From Rhea pennata (Eukaryota > Chordata > Aves > Rheiformes > Rheidae), in NCBI RefSeq assembly GCF_028389875.1, contig NC_084702.1, forward strand, positions 54,408,053 to 54,472,052: a stretch of 64,000 nt of DNA. The letters are read 5' to 3'. The translations under genes and the position numbers were made by a program. Of the stretch, positions 47,301-62,300 are shown piece by piece (within the stretch, counting starts at the first letter, position 1; each line of letters starts with the position of its first letter). The notes under the pieces were generated by a model, which was not told where the DNA came from, searched no databases, and saw only the letters and a list, made by a program, of their open reading frames with translations.

Positions 47301-50300
47301 GAAGGAAATTTGTAAAATATTCGTTGTAAGTGGCAGCTGCAGTTGTTCTGAAATTGAAAAAAGATCAAATAAGGTGATTTCAAACAGATCACCAATTGAA
47401 AACCTGTGCCTCTTATAAATGGTCATTGTCAGTTACTTTGGCTATTGCTCTAAGAAAGCTAAGAATTTATATACTTGACTCCTATATTGGAAAGAATCAC
47501 ATACAAGTGCATCATATATGGCCTAGAGAGCCACTGTTGTCCCTGCCTTTGATTGTGCTTTTATTTTTTTGTTTTGTAGGAAACCTGGTCCTCAGAAGCA
47601 AGAGGAGAAAACCATTGTTTCATCAACTCGGCTATCGAGGAGTCGATTCCAGAGACCAAAGCCAAATTTAGGAAAAGCAACTGGTAGAAAGGATGTGCTG
47701 GATGTAAATAAAAGTGTATCACAGACTGATAGCAATAAGGAAGAATGTTTGATGGAGTGTGACATCAGGCTTCCTGATGTAGATGTAAGGCTTTTTTTTC
47801 CCCTTTAGTTCTAGCTGAGCCTTTGGCTTTGTGGAACTGAAGGGAATGATGATGATCTTTTTGAAAACACAAGTTAATTTTAATTGAAACAACAAATTTT
47901 TTTTCAAGAACTGAAATTTTCCAAACAGAAACTCTCCTGCCTTCCGCTTAACTGTATATGAAGGATAATAGCTTACATCCATTGTATGTTTTGTTATGTA
48001 TCCAAATGTCTTTCTGACCAATGGTGGGCTTGTAGAGATGACAGTGAAGAAAGAAAAGCTCTAATAAGAGATGACAAAGAAGAAATCCGTTTATCAAGCA
48101 ATTTAGTTTAAAAGAAACAAGCATGTGTTTTTCTTGGAAGGCCTGGGAAGTTACTAGCAAGCAGCTAATTGGCATCCTTCTGCAGAAAATACAGTAGTGT
48201 GATTAATACTGAACTTCATGAACATTATAATATAATATCTCCTTTTCGATTTGAATTAGCATATGACCTTTTCTGGTTCATGTGTTTTTGCTTTTTTAGA
48301 AAACAGAAAAATATGAAGTCCTGCCATCATCAGAATTCTCAGGAAAGGAAAACTCTCTTGGCTCTCAGGAAGCTTCTGGAAGGCCAAATTATCAGTCCCC
48401 AGAGGTACTTTCAAGATCAGAAGATGGTGAACTCAAATCTCATCCACCTGTAGATAACCAAAAAGAAATGTCGGCTACTGATGCAAGGTAAAGCCACTTC
48501 TATTTCTTGACTGTAACAATGAAGACGTGTTAAAAGGCAATCATTGTGCCAATGGATTTCTAACTGGCAAACAAAGTCTAATAAAAATAGTTAACTAGAT
48601 GTCAATTCTCACAGTTTCAGCATCAGTTATGTTAAAATTGCAGTTATTTCTGTGCTATGCATCAAATTAATGAGCATTCATTTTTTTTACAGCTGGTATT
48701 TTGTCAGAATTGGTTTCATTATCTGGAACACTAGTTGCATTTAGTTTAAGCAGAAGAATGTTAGTTTGTCTTTCAGAGAAACCATGTGAAATTTACTTTG
48801 GTTTTATAGTAGGAGGCGGACAGTAAGATAATACCTCCAGTGAATTAGTTAATTCTCTTGTTGAAGTAGTTAGACTGGTGCTTTACATTTCTTGATGAAA
48901 CAAAGATTTCTGTGTATGGGTTAAACTCAGAAGAACTTTATGTTTACCAGTTTCTTTTAAAAATTCAGATGTGTTTTATAGGTAAATACAACTGGCCTGT
49001 GGTTTTCAGTGGCAAGCTTTTGTATTAAATTTCAGATATATATATTTTTTTCTGTCTGACTTAGGCTTGATAGCAAAAATACTGCTCAAGAAGAAAGCAA
49101 GCCAACTTCTCTTCAACCTGTCCCGTTAGCAAGGGGCCGATTCCAGCAGCACAAGCCAAATTTAAGGACTGTGGGAAGGAAGGAACTACAAACAGAAAAG
49201 AATGAGAGGGATAAAAAACCTCAAGCAGAGCATCTGGTATTGCAAAAAGATGAATTGGCCAATGCTGTGTCTGTTGTCGTAAGTCTAATAAGAATAAATC
49301 TTTTGCTTTCAAATAAATGTTTTCAAGTTGCATGTTTTGTTTCATGAAGTTACATTAGAACACTTAAGAAGCATTCCCTGAAGCTGAAATGCTATATTGT
49401 ATGGAAAACCCTCCAAAACCCTGGTATGTTGAAATAATGCAGGTATGAAATGAAGTCTGCAACCTGTATTACTCATATCTTCTGGAAAAGGAGAATGTGA
49501 TTTTGACTGGATTGCATGATAGAAAAGGATTATGCACATTTAGGGAATTCGGGAAGAAAAGTGTATTTTATATATAGCAGTATAAAAATGAGCTTTTTGC
49601 TTATTTTACCTTTCCTGTCTGGATGAATCAAGTCTGTGTTGAGGAATCCAGCATAAAGTATCAAGAGAAGGCAGAGGAACAGCTGTTTTAATGTAAGAAC
49701 TTAGCTTTGACTGGCTTCACCATTATGGTGTCTGACATTGACTGATTAAAGTCGAGGATATTTACCTACATTATATGTCCCACAGATGCTTTACTAGGCA
49801 TGGTAATAGGTATAAAAGTCCTTAAGAGTCATTGTAGTAGCGTTAAACTCTCTGTAATCATTTTGTGGGTTGTGGATGAATGATGCCATGGGTGCAGGCA
49901 TGAATTCGTTCTGTGTGGAGTTGACTGAGATCTGTAATGTAGCTTAAACTTTCTGTGCCTGACTCATCTGTGGAGTAGGTACAGCTGCTTCTGTTTGAAC
50001 CTGCGTAGAGCTGTCTTGGAGTACGAGCGTGCTGTGCTCCCAGAGAGGAGCAGGAGAGGCAAGCTGCAGATGCACTCGTGCCCCAGGGGTGCTGCTCATG
50101 GCCGACTGAGTTAGTTGCTTGTGGTTCAGCTTTGTCTCTCCTAGACCTGTGGCCCATGGACTGTGCATAGCCAATGTGGCAAATACAGAAGTAAAGCTTA
50201 AGTAACCTGTGTCCGAGGTTATTTTGTGACAGCTAGAGTGTCTGTGCTGTGCTCTAAAATGTCCAAATTTCAAAGGTTTTCCAAAGCTTTTTTCAAAGGC

Positions 50301-53300
50301 CTCAATGCATTGTTTCACTAGTGCTCCATGTAATATAGAGTTGATTGAATGATAAATAGACAAATGTTATCCATAAGGCTTCAGTGCCTGTGGTCGTGAT
50401 GAAGAGGCTAATTCTAGGCAGCCCAGAACTGAAAAAACTTACTTTGCTGCATACCTTTTATTTGAGTTATGTATGCAGGCAGGTGACTCAGTAAAACAGC
50501 ATGATTCTCTTCTGCGTTCATGTTAGGAAATTAACACTGAAATCTGTAGTTAATGCTTGCTTTTTTAATGAAACACATTTCTGTTTTTAAAAAAATTCTT
50601 GATTCTCCTTTTTTATGGTGCAAGGCATAATTCTTATATTTTGTTGCAAATGAAAGGGTGAAAATGAAGTTATATTGCATCAAGCTGATGTGTTGACTGA
50701 GGGACAGGCACAGCAAGAGGAGCCTCAGGTGCCCCATATGTCTGAAAATACATTGCATAAACAAAGCAGGTGAGATTAGAATCTAGCGAAATCATGTTTA
50801 AAAATTTTTCATCTGGTGTATAAATTAGACATGTCTGCAAATGTCAATTCTTTTTTCCTTGTTTCCTGTCTTTCTCTAATGCTTAGGTTTCAGTGCCTGC
50901 AGGCAACCTCTTGCCATTGTTTATCTGGTACAGTCGTGCTCTGTTTAAGCTCATAGCTCTTTTTGACCAAGTTTTTCTTTTGTTTGGTTTGTATTTCCAC
51001 TATAGTGATCATGCATGTAATGCTCATAAATTTTGCAAAGTGCCAGAGTTCTGTCTTTTACTGGTCCCAGTGTGCTCTTCTATTTTACTATTGCTTGTGT
51101 TAAAATAAGATTTTAAACATACATCAAGTCACAGGTTCTTTGGTGTTTGTATGATTAACAATAGAAATTTCTTTTTGCTGTCAAATGTTTTGACAATGAG
51201 ATTTCCTTGTTCTTTGTCAAATCTTAACCGTAAATGCCAAAAATGGAAATATATATGTTCCAAAAGCTGTTTTCTTGATTTTTAAACAAAACACATGGTA
51301 CATCAGAGTTTCTAATCATCTTGTATAAGTGTTGATTCAAAATTTAATGCATGTGGAAATGTTTTCTTTGTCACCCTCAACTGAAGTTAAGTGACTTTTG
51401 TTTTGTTTTAAATATACTAGTGAAAAATCCATTTCCCCAGAAGGCAAGCTGGGGAACACAGCACAGCTCTTAAGGAGTCGATTTCAGAGGGCTAGACCAA
51501 ACCTCGGAAGAGCATATAGCAAAAAAGAATCTCCAGTGGCGCAAAAACTTGCTGCTCTAGTCGAAGAAGAAGGAGAAAAAGGAGAGTGTCTCTCTATGGT
51601 AGAAAAGTCTGAGGAACCTCTTTCCTCAAAAGTGAGAATTCTGTCTAGATCTTTCTGACTATACTTACTAATATTTATCTCTATACCAGCTGCTGTTATG
51701 AAATGTTTAAATAAGCTGCTGTTTTCAACCCCTGAATTAATTTTTGACCAATGAGAATTATATTCTTGCTGCCTGCTTGCACCCTTATATGTGAGGTCTT
51801 TTAAAATTCTGTCTTAATTATGTGCTGCTCCATGTCTACATTTTTTAAAATTTTGTTAAATATAGACTCATCCTGTTTTTTCACTTAAACTTTAAAATTT
51901 CAGTCATGTACATGATAACTAATAGTTATGTGCATGGCATATTTTGTTGATGGGTTTCTTCTGAACCCCTTGGTGGTGGTCACAAAGGAATACGTGAATG
52001 TCTTCTCTAAAGAAAAAAGGAACAGTGATAGGTGCTGTAAACTACTAGAAAATTTTTGAGCAAAATTTTGTTTCAAATTAACATCTAGATTGTAACTTGC
52101 AGTGCTTCATTTTACATCTGACGTATTTTGTGCTAATATTATCTTTCTCCCTAAATTTAAGGATGACATGGAAGTATTGCTGTCTGTGGGGAATTCAGAT
52201 AAGAATGACAGTCCAGAGACAAATATAAGAAGTATGAAGTCAGAAATACTCTGTTCCCCTGAAAAATCAGCAGTTTCTCAAAAGACAGAGCAAAAAGAGT
52301 GTCTATCTACAGAGGTTGCAGAAAGCATTCAGGATACTACAGACAGGTAAAGTTCCATATTGACAAACTTTAAAAAACAAAAGACCCAAAACAAACAAAC
52401 AAACAAAAAATTTATGTATTTATATAGTTGTTTACATACAGCACTTTTTGGAGTGTAGGCTGAGCTATGTCAGTTGTATATTTACCTGCCATGAGATCAC
52501 TAGGTGGCGTTCTTACATAATTTTAAGTGTATTTTTAATGGAATCGCAGAATTTCTCAAGACCCTTTTCCGCATTAGAGGAAAATTAGAGGAGGGTATTT
52601 TGCAGGTGGGAGTAGGACAATGGGAGCAAGCAGTCAGAGTTTAGCTGTTTGAATTTTTTACCAACACACTCCTAAGGTACAGCAAACTATGGATGTGGAC
52701 CCTTCAAAGGACAAGTTTACTTTTTGTTAGTCTACCTACAGCAGTTCTCAATGAGCTTGTTGTCTTAAATGTATTCTCAGTCTTCTCACTTTTCCTTCCC
52801 ATCAGGAGAAATTTATGCAATGATTTGGTGGAGGGAATGATTTTTATGCATGTGTAATATGAGGCAAATTGCGCTATTCACTTGTAACAGTTCTGGGCTA
52901 TGTTATAGGCTACCTTTTGGTAGGTCACGTAGGTCAGTTTCTGGGTGGATGTACTAAATATTTATTTGTCAGCCAGGCTTGTACATTCTATTTGATAGTT
53001 CCAGAGCACTGAAGTTTAAATTCTTAATATTTTGTAGGTCCAGTGATAACTTAAGTGCTGGTGAAAAAAGTAAATCAAGTGATACAAAACCGTTGCATCA
53101 AGTGAGGGACCCGCTCTGGAAGCCAAAGTCAAACCTAATGAGAGTTACTAGAAAGAAGGATCATTCTGAAGAAGGTGGAGGCAGAAATGAAGATGATGCT
53201 GAGATTAGAAATACAGAAGAATGTTTGTCAGAAAAAACAGAGGCATCAATGGTAAGTTTTGAATGTTTAGTTTGGGCCAATTTATACTTTAGTTCTTGTG

Positions 53301-56300
53301 CTCAACTTCTTAGAACCTTTGGTGCAGAAACCCAGTGTATGGATGTGAATGGTTAAGGTGATTCTTTTCTTTTTCTACTTCACCTTTGGAAATAATGTTG
53401 AATAAATGTACTCAGAATCCAAAACCTGGGATTATTTAATATGTACTTTCTTTCTAAGTTTTACAGTTTTTGTGGCCAGAAGTCTTCATTAGCATAAATA
53501 CATGCTAACCCTGTTATCAACAAATTTAGTGTCTGCTGTGCATTGAACAATGAAAATTAAGGCAGCTATCTGATACCAAATACTACATAAAATCTGTAGA
53601 AGTATACTTACAGTTATTGATATATGCTTGAATAGCCTGTTCAGACTTCCTTCTTAAATTCCCTGAGCAGACCTGAGCTGGCCCAGACTACTTCTTTCTG
53701 TCTATAATTATAGTATCTGAATCAAGCTGTTCCTTATTTTCTAAATGGATCACTAGAAATTCTCAGCTAATGCATTATTTTTGCGAAGTGCCCGTAGTTG
53801 ATAGAACTGCACTGATATGTTTTAAAAAAATTACACATTTTGAATAGAATTGTGTAGTGTGCTCAAATGAAAGTTCTTCCTCCACCCAAGCAACTCTTTT
53901 GTGATAATAGCTCTGTAAGAACTTTAGCAAAGCAAACACTGTAAGTGAGCAAAATTTTAACACTACAGCTCCTGCAGGAGAAGATGACTTGTGACATGAT
54001 CGTGCTTAATAGAATGCTGCCTGTGTTCTGAGAAACCTTCCTATTTGTGTTTGAATAATGTTCAAACCCTGCTGTCTAAATTGAGGTAGCTATTTGTTTC
54101 TAACTTGTTTCCAGGGCAGAAAAAAATAACTCTTCCCTTCTCTCAAATTGTTCTCTAAATTAGTATGTAGCTTTAGAAAACAAAAGAGTTCCTCTTTCCA
54201 GCTGCTGAAGGGCTACTACTCATGGTAAGTTCAACAAAGACCTGGTCTGATAATTAGCAGCACAGAGAATGCAGGTGGCATGAAATGGTCTTTTATACTC
54301 TACAGTCTGAAATTAAAGAAAAAGTCTTAAGCTAGCAGCAGAGGTGATAATTGGGCATGTGTTCAAGAACCTCAAACTTTGTTCTTTAAATCTGTTTGTC
54401 ACTGAAACCAGATGTAAAATATATTTGGCACTTAACATGGTAATGATTGTTTTATCTGTTCAGCAAAACTCTAGTAAGTTAGTGGAAGCTGCATCCTTCT
54501 CAGAGGCTACAAGAGAATATCATCTTACAGACTCTGAAGAAATATCCTGTAAAAGAATCAGGCGAGAAAGTAAATTCCAGTCTCCAGAGATTTCATCAGA
54601 GAGTGAGAGTCAAGAAGAAGATTCTCAACATTCTGCTTCTCAGGAGAAAATGTCAGATGATCTCACAAGGTAAAAAACCTAATTTTGACTTTTAAGCTCA
54701 GCTGCTTTGGTTTTGTTTTGGTTTTAAAGTTTGTTTATCAGCCATGGTTCTAAAATTTTGTACTACAGGATGTCAGTCCTTTGGCTCCCATATTCCAGGA
54801 GCACATAGCTAACCCTGCGCCTTCTACTCTGTCTGTCTGTACTCTCAATAAGCAAACATTAGCCAGCACTCTCACCAACTCATCCCAAGGTTCCTGCTTC
54901 TACTTTCTATTCTCATTCTGTATCATTCATCTTAGCTGTTGCTTGCTAGTACTGTGCCACTGTAGGAGTTCTGATTTTAAAGGCAGGTACCCATGCTGGG
55001 GACAAAGGCATTGTGGTAATGTCCTAAATTAAAATGCTATACTGGATGCGTCTGCTGCTATATATTCTTCGCTCTCATTTTCCAAGGATGCTGGGTTTTT
55101 TTGTGGGGAAATGAGGAATTACTTGATAACCGACTGAGTCTTGAAGAAATTGCTCTTTGAGAAACATGAGCAGACAAGTAGTTACTGACTAACAATCCTA
55201 ATTTCTACTCATAAGTCAGATGAGCTAAATCATAGTTTGGGGTTTCTAGTATAGTTTTAGTAAAAGAGAACTGGAAATATTCTTCTGATATAAAAAGCAT
55301 GCAACTTCCAAGTCCCTCAAAATGAGAATTAATCTACTTTTTCCAATCAAAGATTTCTGCATTCTGTAAATTGCTCTGTGAGACTTTTCAATACTCGAAC
55401 TGTTTAATACGGATGTGCAATTAGTACTTTGTACGTACATGAAGTAATTAAGATTTCTAATGAAATAATGTCTGGACATATTTTTCACAAAAAGTAACTT
55501 TTGTTAGAAGGTAACTAGATCACCTTGCTGGTCATAGCGATCCTTTCTGTTTTATATTGATTTGTGGTGTTCCTTTTTTTGGAATATCTTACGTTTCATT
55601 GTTTTTAAACACGCTTTTGTTCTGTACTTCAGAAGGCAGTCCAGAAGATCATCAGAACGGATAGCCTCAAAACGGGTTTTGGAGCTAAGAACTGCTTCTT
55701 CTGCCTCTGAATGTGAGCCTGATCACAATGAAAAGGGGACTCAAAGACAAAAAATTAAATTGAATATTACTAAAGGCAAAAGTCTGAAATCTGCTCATAG
55801 AAGGAGATCTGGGAAAGAGCACAGAAGTTCAAAGACAACCTTGGTGACTCTCCGGGCTTCGCAAGAGGAGGAAGAAGAGGAGGAGGAGGAGGCAGCTGAT
55901 GACTTTGAGCCAGATGATGCGGCTCAATGTTTTGCACCAGAAGAAGTAAACAAAGCTCCAGTGTTTGTTCCTGTAGGTCTTCGATCTCCAAAACCCGTTC
56001 CTGTTCAGATAGAGGAAACCATGGAGGAGGTATGATGTTGCTGTCTTTTGCATGTGTACTTTTGTTTTGTTTGTTTTAAACACATGCTTTTCTTGTAACT
56101 GCATCTCTGTTCCCCCCCCCCCCCCGCAGTTTAGTTTAATTCATTAAGAATGGCATTGGCAGTAGTAAGGATGCTTAGTTGAAACATATACTTGATTTTG
56201 AACAAAATGTGTCATTAATCTAAGGTCTAGTTCATGTTATGAACTGTAAAACTCTGCGGGGTGCTCACTGGTTTACTAACTGGGATTGGATGTAGACACA

Positions 56301-59300
56301 GGCTCCTGTGTTTACTGTATGTAACAAATGGAGCACTTGAACTTCACATTTTGTAGAATCGTAGAATGGTAAGGTTGGAAGTGACCTGTGGAGATCATCT
56401 AGTCCACCCCTCAGTGTGGCCCATACAGGGATTGAACCTGCGACCTTGGCATTAGCAGCACCGTGCTCTAACCAACTGAGCTAAAGTATTTGAATGTTGG
56501 GAAATGAGAGATATTTTGGTGGATGTGTGTGTTCTTCCTCCACCCGCACCCCCCCCACCCCCCCTACTTCCCAGTCAAGAATCACTTCCCAATCAGGAAA
56601 CTTTTAACTGCCTTACTTCCCAATCAACAATCTTTTAACTGCCTTACAGCCTTACGTAGCAGTATTTATTGTGTACAAGTGAGAAAAAGAACAGTTAGCT
56701 CTAGGTAAAAGAGCAGGAGAATTGAAAACTCAGTCAAAGCACTAAGGGAAGCTCTAGAACAGTAACAGACAGAAAAGTTGTTGCAGGGAGAGCTCTGCTG
56801 ATTCCCTTCATCCTGAAGATCTGGAATATGTTAAGTGTGGGGATGATGTTCAAATTACCCTGAACGCTCCTGTGTGTTAAACCAAGTAAGGGACATGATT
56901 AGATACCTGAGAACTCATGAAAATGCAAGCCTTCGAAAACTGACCAAATTGAGCAGTATTTTTCATAAGAATATCATCACTGGCAGCAGTGTAACCTTTC
57001 TGTGAAATTTCAAGTCCTTGAGTTTCTGAAATGCGAAGTGACTGAAGTTCTTAATGGAAAGATGGTGTTAAAGAGGAAAAGAACACAGGCAAAACTTTGT
57101 ATAAAAATTTCTCTTCATCATACATGCATTCTCTCTCTCTCTCTTTCGATATATACGTGTACACACACAGAGAAAGTATATATAGATTTCTTTACATATA
57201 CACATAAATATGTGAATATATAAACATACATATCTGCACACAGTGAATTTTTTATATATGTACAGCTAAAATTTTGCTACATACATACATGATGTCGGTT
57301 GTGTGTGTATGAATTTTCTGTAAACTTACTTTGGAAGTTTGAACTGCTTTTTCCCTGAAGACTTAGAGAGCAGAAAAAATGAGAAAACAAGCAAAGCTTT
57401 TTTGAGGTAAATAGCCAGCATGAAAGATATCAGCCAAAAAGCTTAGTCTGGTAGAATAAAAAGCAACTAGAAATAAAGTGTTACAGTTGTCTGCTTCCAA
57501 TTACGGTGTTACCCGTTATACCTCTAGTTCATATAACTCCTTCCTTCTCAAATCACATGGTATAGGACTTAATTTTGGGGATTTGATTAGATATTCAAGA
57601 TCTGGTAAGTATGTATGTGCTCTAAAACTTACTCATCCGATTTTCTTTTGGGGCTGATGAACTGAAATACTTTTAAAATTGTTTTTAATTAAATTATTTT
57701 TACAGCTGGAAATATCTGTAAATGTCCCAGATGTGCAGGTGGTTACTGATGTTGAAAGTCTATCTCAAGTGTCTGTCCAGCCAGTGACGCAGAGGGAAGA
57801 AAATGTGAACACTTCGCCAGCTGTAAGAATGTCTCTCTCTCTCTCTCTTTTTTTTTTTTTTTCCTTCATAGCAGGTACAAAACCACATGGCCATAGCTTA
57901 ACAGACTCTTAACTGTCCCCCACAGATATAAGGGACACAGATACAGGAAAACTGTATAAATAAAATTCTCAACCTGTAAAATACCATTTTAAAGTCAGAG
58001 TAGCCTTTGGGCAGAGAATTTACTGGTAAGCATTGTATTAAAATTGCAGATCCATTTTAGATAGAACTTTAATTTTTTGTTTGTTTGTTTGGTTTAAGGA
58101 AGCAAACATTCCTGAAAATCCGGAGGAGGACAAAGGTAGATATGAAATAAGATTATCTTGTTCATTGACTTATCGATATGTAAGTAATCTTGATAGAAGT
58201 TTGGAAGTTCATATATCTTAACACAACCATGCTCATGAAATTTGAGATGTGTTTATGTTTTGGAGGAGGCTTAAACCATTTTTTCCTTACTATTCTCTGT
58301 CAGCTTGGTAAACCAAGCACTGCAAAGCTATTTCTCAGGGTCAAAACATACCTTTTTTTGTGTCCCTTGTATCAGGTTTCACATGATTAGCTGTGGAGGG
58401 GAAGAGGAAACTTTGCAAGTGCTTACAGTATTCACTTGATGTGTGACTGAATGGTTCAAAGAATGAGTAGATTCATACCTTGGCATTGCTGTCTCTATGG
58501 TGTCTGACTGTAGTATCTTAAACTAGTAATATAGCATGTGCAAGGGAAGACAGTGATCATAGTGTTGCAGAAGCAAATAGTCTTTTTATATGAGATAGGT
58601 TACAAACTGTGAGTGATCATTACTTTTTAGAATAGCTTTCATTTTGAAATTTAAGTATGTTCTCAGTTTTGCTTAGAAGCATTTGAAATTGAGTTACTGT
58701 CTCATTTGAAGGAAGGGAAACCTCATTTTTTTTTCTTGTTCATCTATTTCATTACATTGGGTTTGGCAGATGGAAATGTTTTGTTTCATATGACCAGTTA
58801 GTGAGTGATAGGTGAAGGGAGATATTCTGGGTAGAGATTAAGAGTCAGGAGTCTAAACTGCTGATCAACTCTACAGATATGGATGTCTTTGATTTAAAAG
58901 GTTTTTCTCTTTCTTTTCCGTTAATGGGAATAATGATACTGCTTAATGTTTCTACAGTAATTTGGATTTAGTGAATGAGAATTGCTGTCTATCTACAAGT
59001 ATCTTGATCCATGAAAGGCAACAATTTAAAAATATGTACTTCATTATACTGATGATGTTAAATGCTTTTTGAATGTGGATAAGTGAATTTAGTAGTAAAT
59101 ATACTTGTGATTTTTAACCTATGTGTGAATAACTTTGTAGGAATTAATGATGGAAGCACTGAAGCTGCCATGACTTTACTTGCAATGGGTGATCCAACGT
59201 TCCAGTTAAAAATAAACACTGAAGGTATGATCTGATTTATGGGACAAAGCCTTCCTTGTGCTTCATGGGTTTGCCTAAGAAGGAATGGAATAGTGGCTAC

Positions 59301-62300
59301 AAAGCTGCTTCCACGTGCTACTGCACAGCAGGAGGTCAAGAGTCTCTTCTACATTTAGTCCTGCTGAGTTGTAATATATAGGATAGGCAATGCTGCCTGG
59401 CTGGGATAAGTGAGGCAACGTTTTGGATACTGCTAGCTGCAGCACTTTACTACAAAGATGTTTCTGGAAGCTCTTTTAGGAAAGGACATGTTTGAATTAG
59501 TCTGTGTTGGTCACATATATCAGGGAAAAGAGAAGAACCAAGCTTAAATGTCCATAATTGTCGGTGGTATTTAGTAGTCTTTAGCTTGAAAAATAGTTTC
59601 TTTCCATCCCCCTAATTAGCTCTAATTTGAATTTACTAGTTTTTAGTTTAGCTTTTGTCTGACTGTTTTAATTAGAATTTAGAATTGGCTTTCCTGGTGA
59701 ATGTTAATTTCTGCCTCCTTACTAACAAAAATTGTGAATTTAAGACTGCATTTACCTGAGATTTAAATTTGCATATTTGGAGAAAGCGGATTTTAGCAAA
59801 TGAAGCTTGAAGTTGATCATCTGTAAACAGCTCTATGCAGTTACAAAACCTGAGTCTTTTTAATTATGCTTTTCTATTCTGTTCGTTGTTCTAACCAGAA
59901 CGGACACAGATGTTACCTGCTCAAGATGGTTTACACATGGCTGATAACTTTGTGACCCATGCTTGTTCAGAACAAAGTGTAATTTCTTGTCAGTATTTAC
60001 TATCTTCACCTACTTCTAATACGGAATTGTTCCCTTCTGAGGATGGAAGCAACATTAATCTAGAGCCCCAAAGCACTGGCGCAAGAACAGATGGTGAAGA
60101 ATATTTTGAGAAAAATGCTACAGAGACCAGGTTAAATTACTACCTTAACTACTTTGGAGAGGGATATCCTCTGACGTTGCTTGCCTTTAACAGGTTCTTT
60201 CTGGCATGTTTCTTGAATTTAAGCATCTTGCTTTAGTGAAGTTTTCTCAGCTTGTATAATTTGCCATGTAATCTGGAAAAGCCCTCTTTGAATTTTCCAT
60301 ATCACTTTTTTGAGATGTTGACATGTAATTTGGGGGAAATTGGTCAGAGGGGAGTATTAGAACTTAGTTCACATGGATTACTGTTACTTCACCAAGCTCA
60401 TTTTCTGAAAGTACTGAAAAACTAATCAGGCCAAGACAAATTGCTTAAATGTCACTGCTGCCATGGGCTCTGATTAGAGCAAACAGATGTCTATGATTCT
60501 ATGTCAAGGAACTGGTTGAGCTGCTGTCACTATCTCCCATGCTTTTTTAGTTTTATTTAAAAAAACAAGTAAATTTTGAAAGATCTTGATGGAAGACCTT
60601 TTCAGAAAAATCGAGTCCACTGCTTTAACAAACTATCAGATTATACCCCTCTGAAAAATTATAATGAAAGTATTTTGCTTTGAGTTTTATGGTTCTTTTA
60701 TTATATATATACCAGAATTTACCACCTCTGTTCCATATCTCTCATTGTTCTCTGTGCAGTGATCTTTGCTGAAAATAGTAATTTCATCACACAACTAACT
60801 GTCAGAATAGAATTATATCGATGATATTTGCCTTTTTACCTGCAGTGATAGCTCCGTACCTATGGTGAACAGTACAAGACTGACAAGAGGTAGACTCCTC
60901 AAGTCTGAGCCAGGCTTTGGAGTACTGAGGTCAAATAAGAACACTATGCAGAAGCCTGTTAATACAAATGTACTTGTGGAAGAAGTAGAGGAAGTTCAAA
61001 GTGGTAAGCCTGTCTCTTATCCTAAGGTTTTAAAAATGGTTTCTGGTGATAAATTCACATTTATTTCTGAAGTAAAACTAAATTAAAATCAATCTCCACT
61101 TTCTGTTGGTGTTCACAGATGATACATCACCATTGTAACAGCAGGTTATCCATTTATGTTATAGCTTTATACATAAATATACTTTTCAGTATAGAGATCT
61201 GCATAGAGACTTTTCTGTGCAGGTCTTGAATTACCTGGAAAACCCTTAAGTTACTGGGATGACCATGACGGAAATAGTTCAATACAGTATAGTTTTTTCC
61301 TTTCATTAACATCTTTCTCTTCCATCTATATCTCCATTTTACACCCTCCCCAAATTATAAGTAAAATGTGTGTATGTGTTTTTTTATATGTTTGCTTTTA
61401 AATCTTTAGAGGCTACAGTTCTGAGGAGTTCTGCAGAAATGCAGAAGATGGAACTAGAACAGGAACTAGAACAGGTCAGACCAACTTCGGGTGATTCTTT
61501 AGATTTTCATGATTTTGCAACTGGAAGTACAGAACTTGTCAAGCAAATAGATAAAACAGAGAGGTAGGAAGAAATCATCAATTTACATTGAATGTATCCC
61601 TAAAGTTTCTTAAAACATGCAGTTGAAGTGCATGATTAGTACGTACCTGTGATGGAATGTGATGGATGCTGTATGCCTACAGCAATGGTGTGTGTTAATG
61701 CATACAAGTTTACAGTATAGACTGTTTTGTTTTTAAGATTTTTAAACTTTTGCATGTTGTCACACAGCTTTTGGAAGTAAAACATTAACTTATGTTTGCT
61801 GTTTCGGTTCTTAATAATCACTTTGCTACTGAATTGTCTCTTGCAAAACTGCATCTGAGAGGAAATGTTAAGGATGTAGTCACAGAAAAACAGAGCACCT
61901 CTTAAGCTTACATAGTCACACAGAATTAGTTTAATAATAAATAAATGCTTATAGAGGATTTATTCCGTGTCACAGGACAATATACTTAGTTTCAAATTAA
62001 CTATCTATATATCTCTCAGAACAGAGAAAGAGATGAGAAACACTTGTGGAACTTCAGGGGAATTAAAAGCTCTAATTGCATCACCAAATCCTGAGGCTTC
62101 TGAACTAGAACAAGAGCTTTATCCAAATCAAAATTGTGTGGATAGACTTCCTGAGCAAAATTCTAGTTCTGCTGAGCACAATCTACATACAATCAACTTT
62201 ACTCAGGTAAAGAACTTAATTTTACTACAGTCCAGCGGTGCCCAGTTCCTAAAACTCTGTACAGGAAGAGGTTCTCGGTGCAAATGTGCTCACTCACCCA

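Noticed and set aside
56425-56484. A genuine tRNA-Ile gene
   Set aside because: The 5' end of the acceptor stem is missing, the anticodon arm is altered and a CR1 tail is attached, so it is a SINE head.
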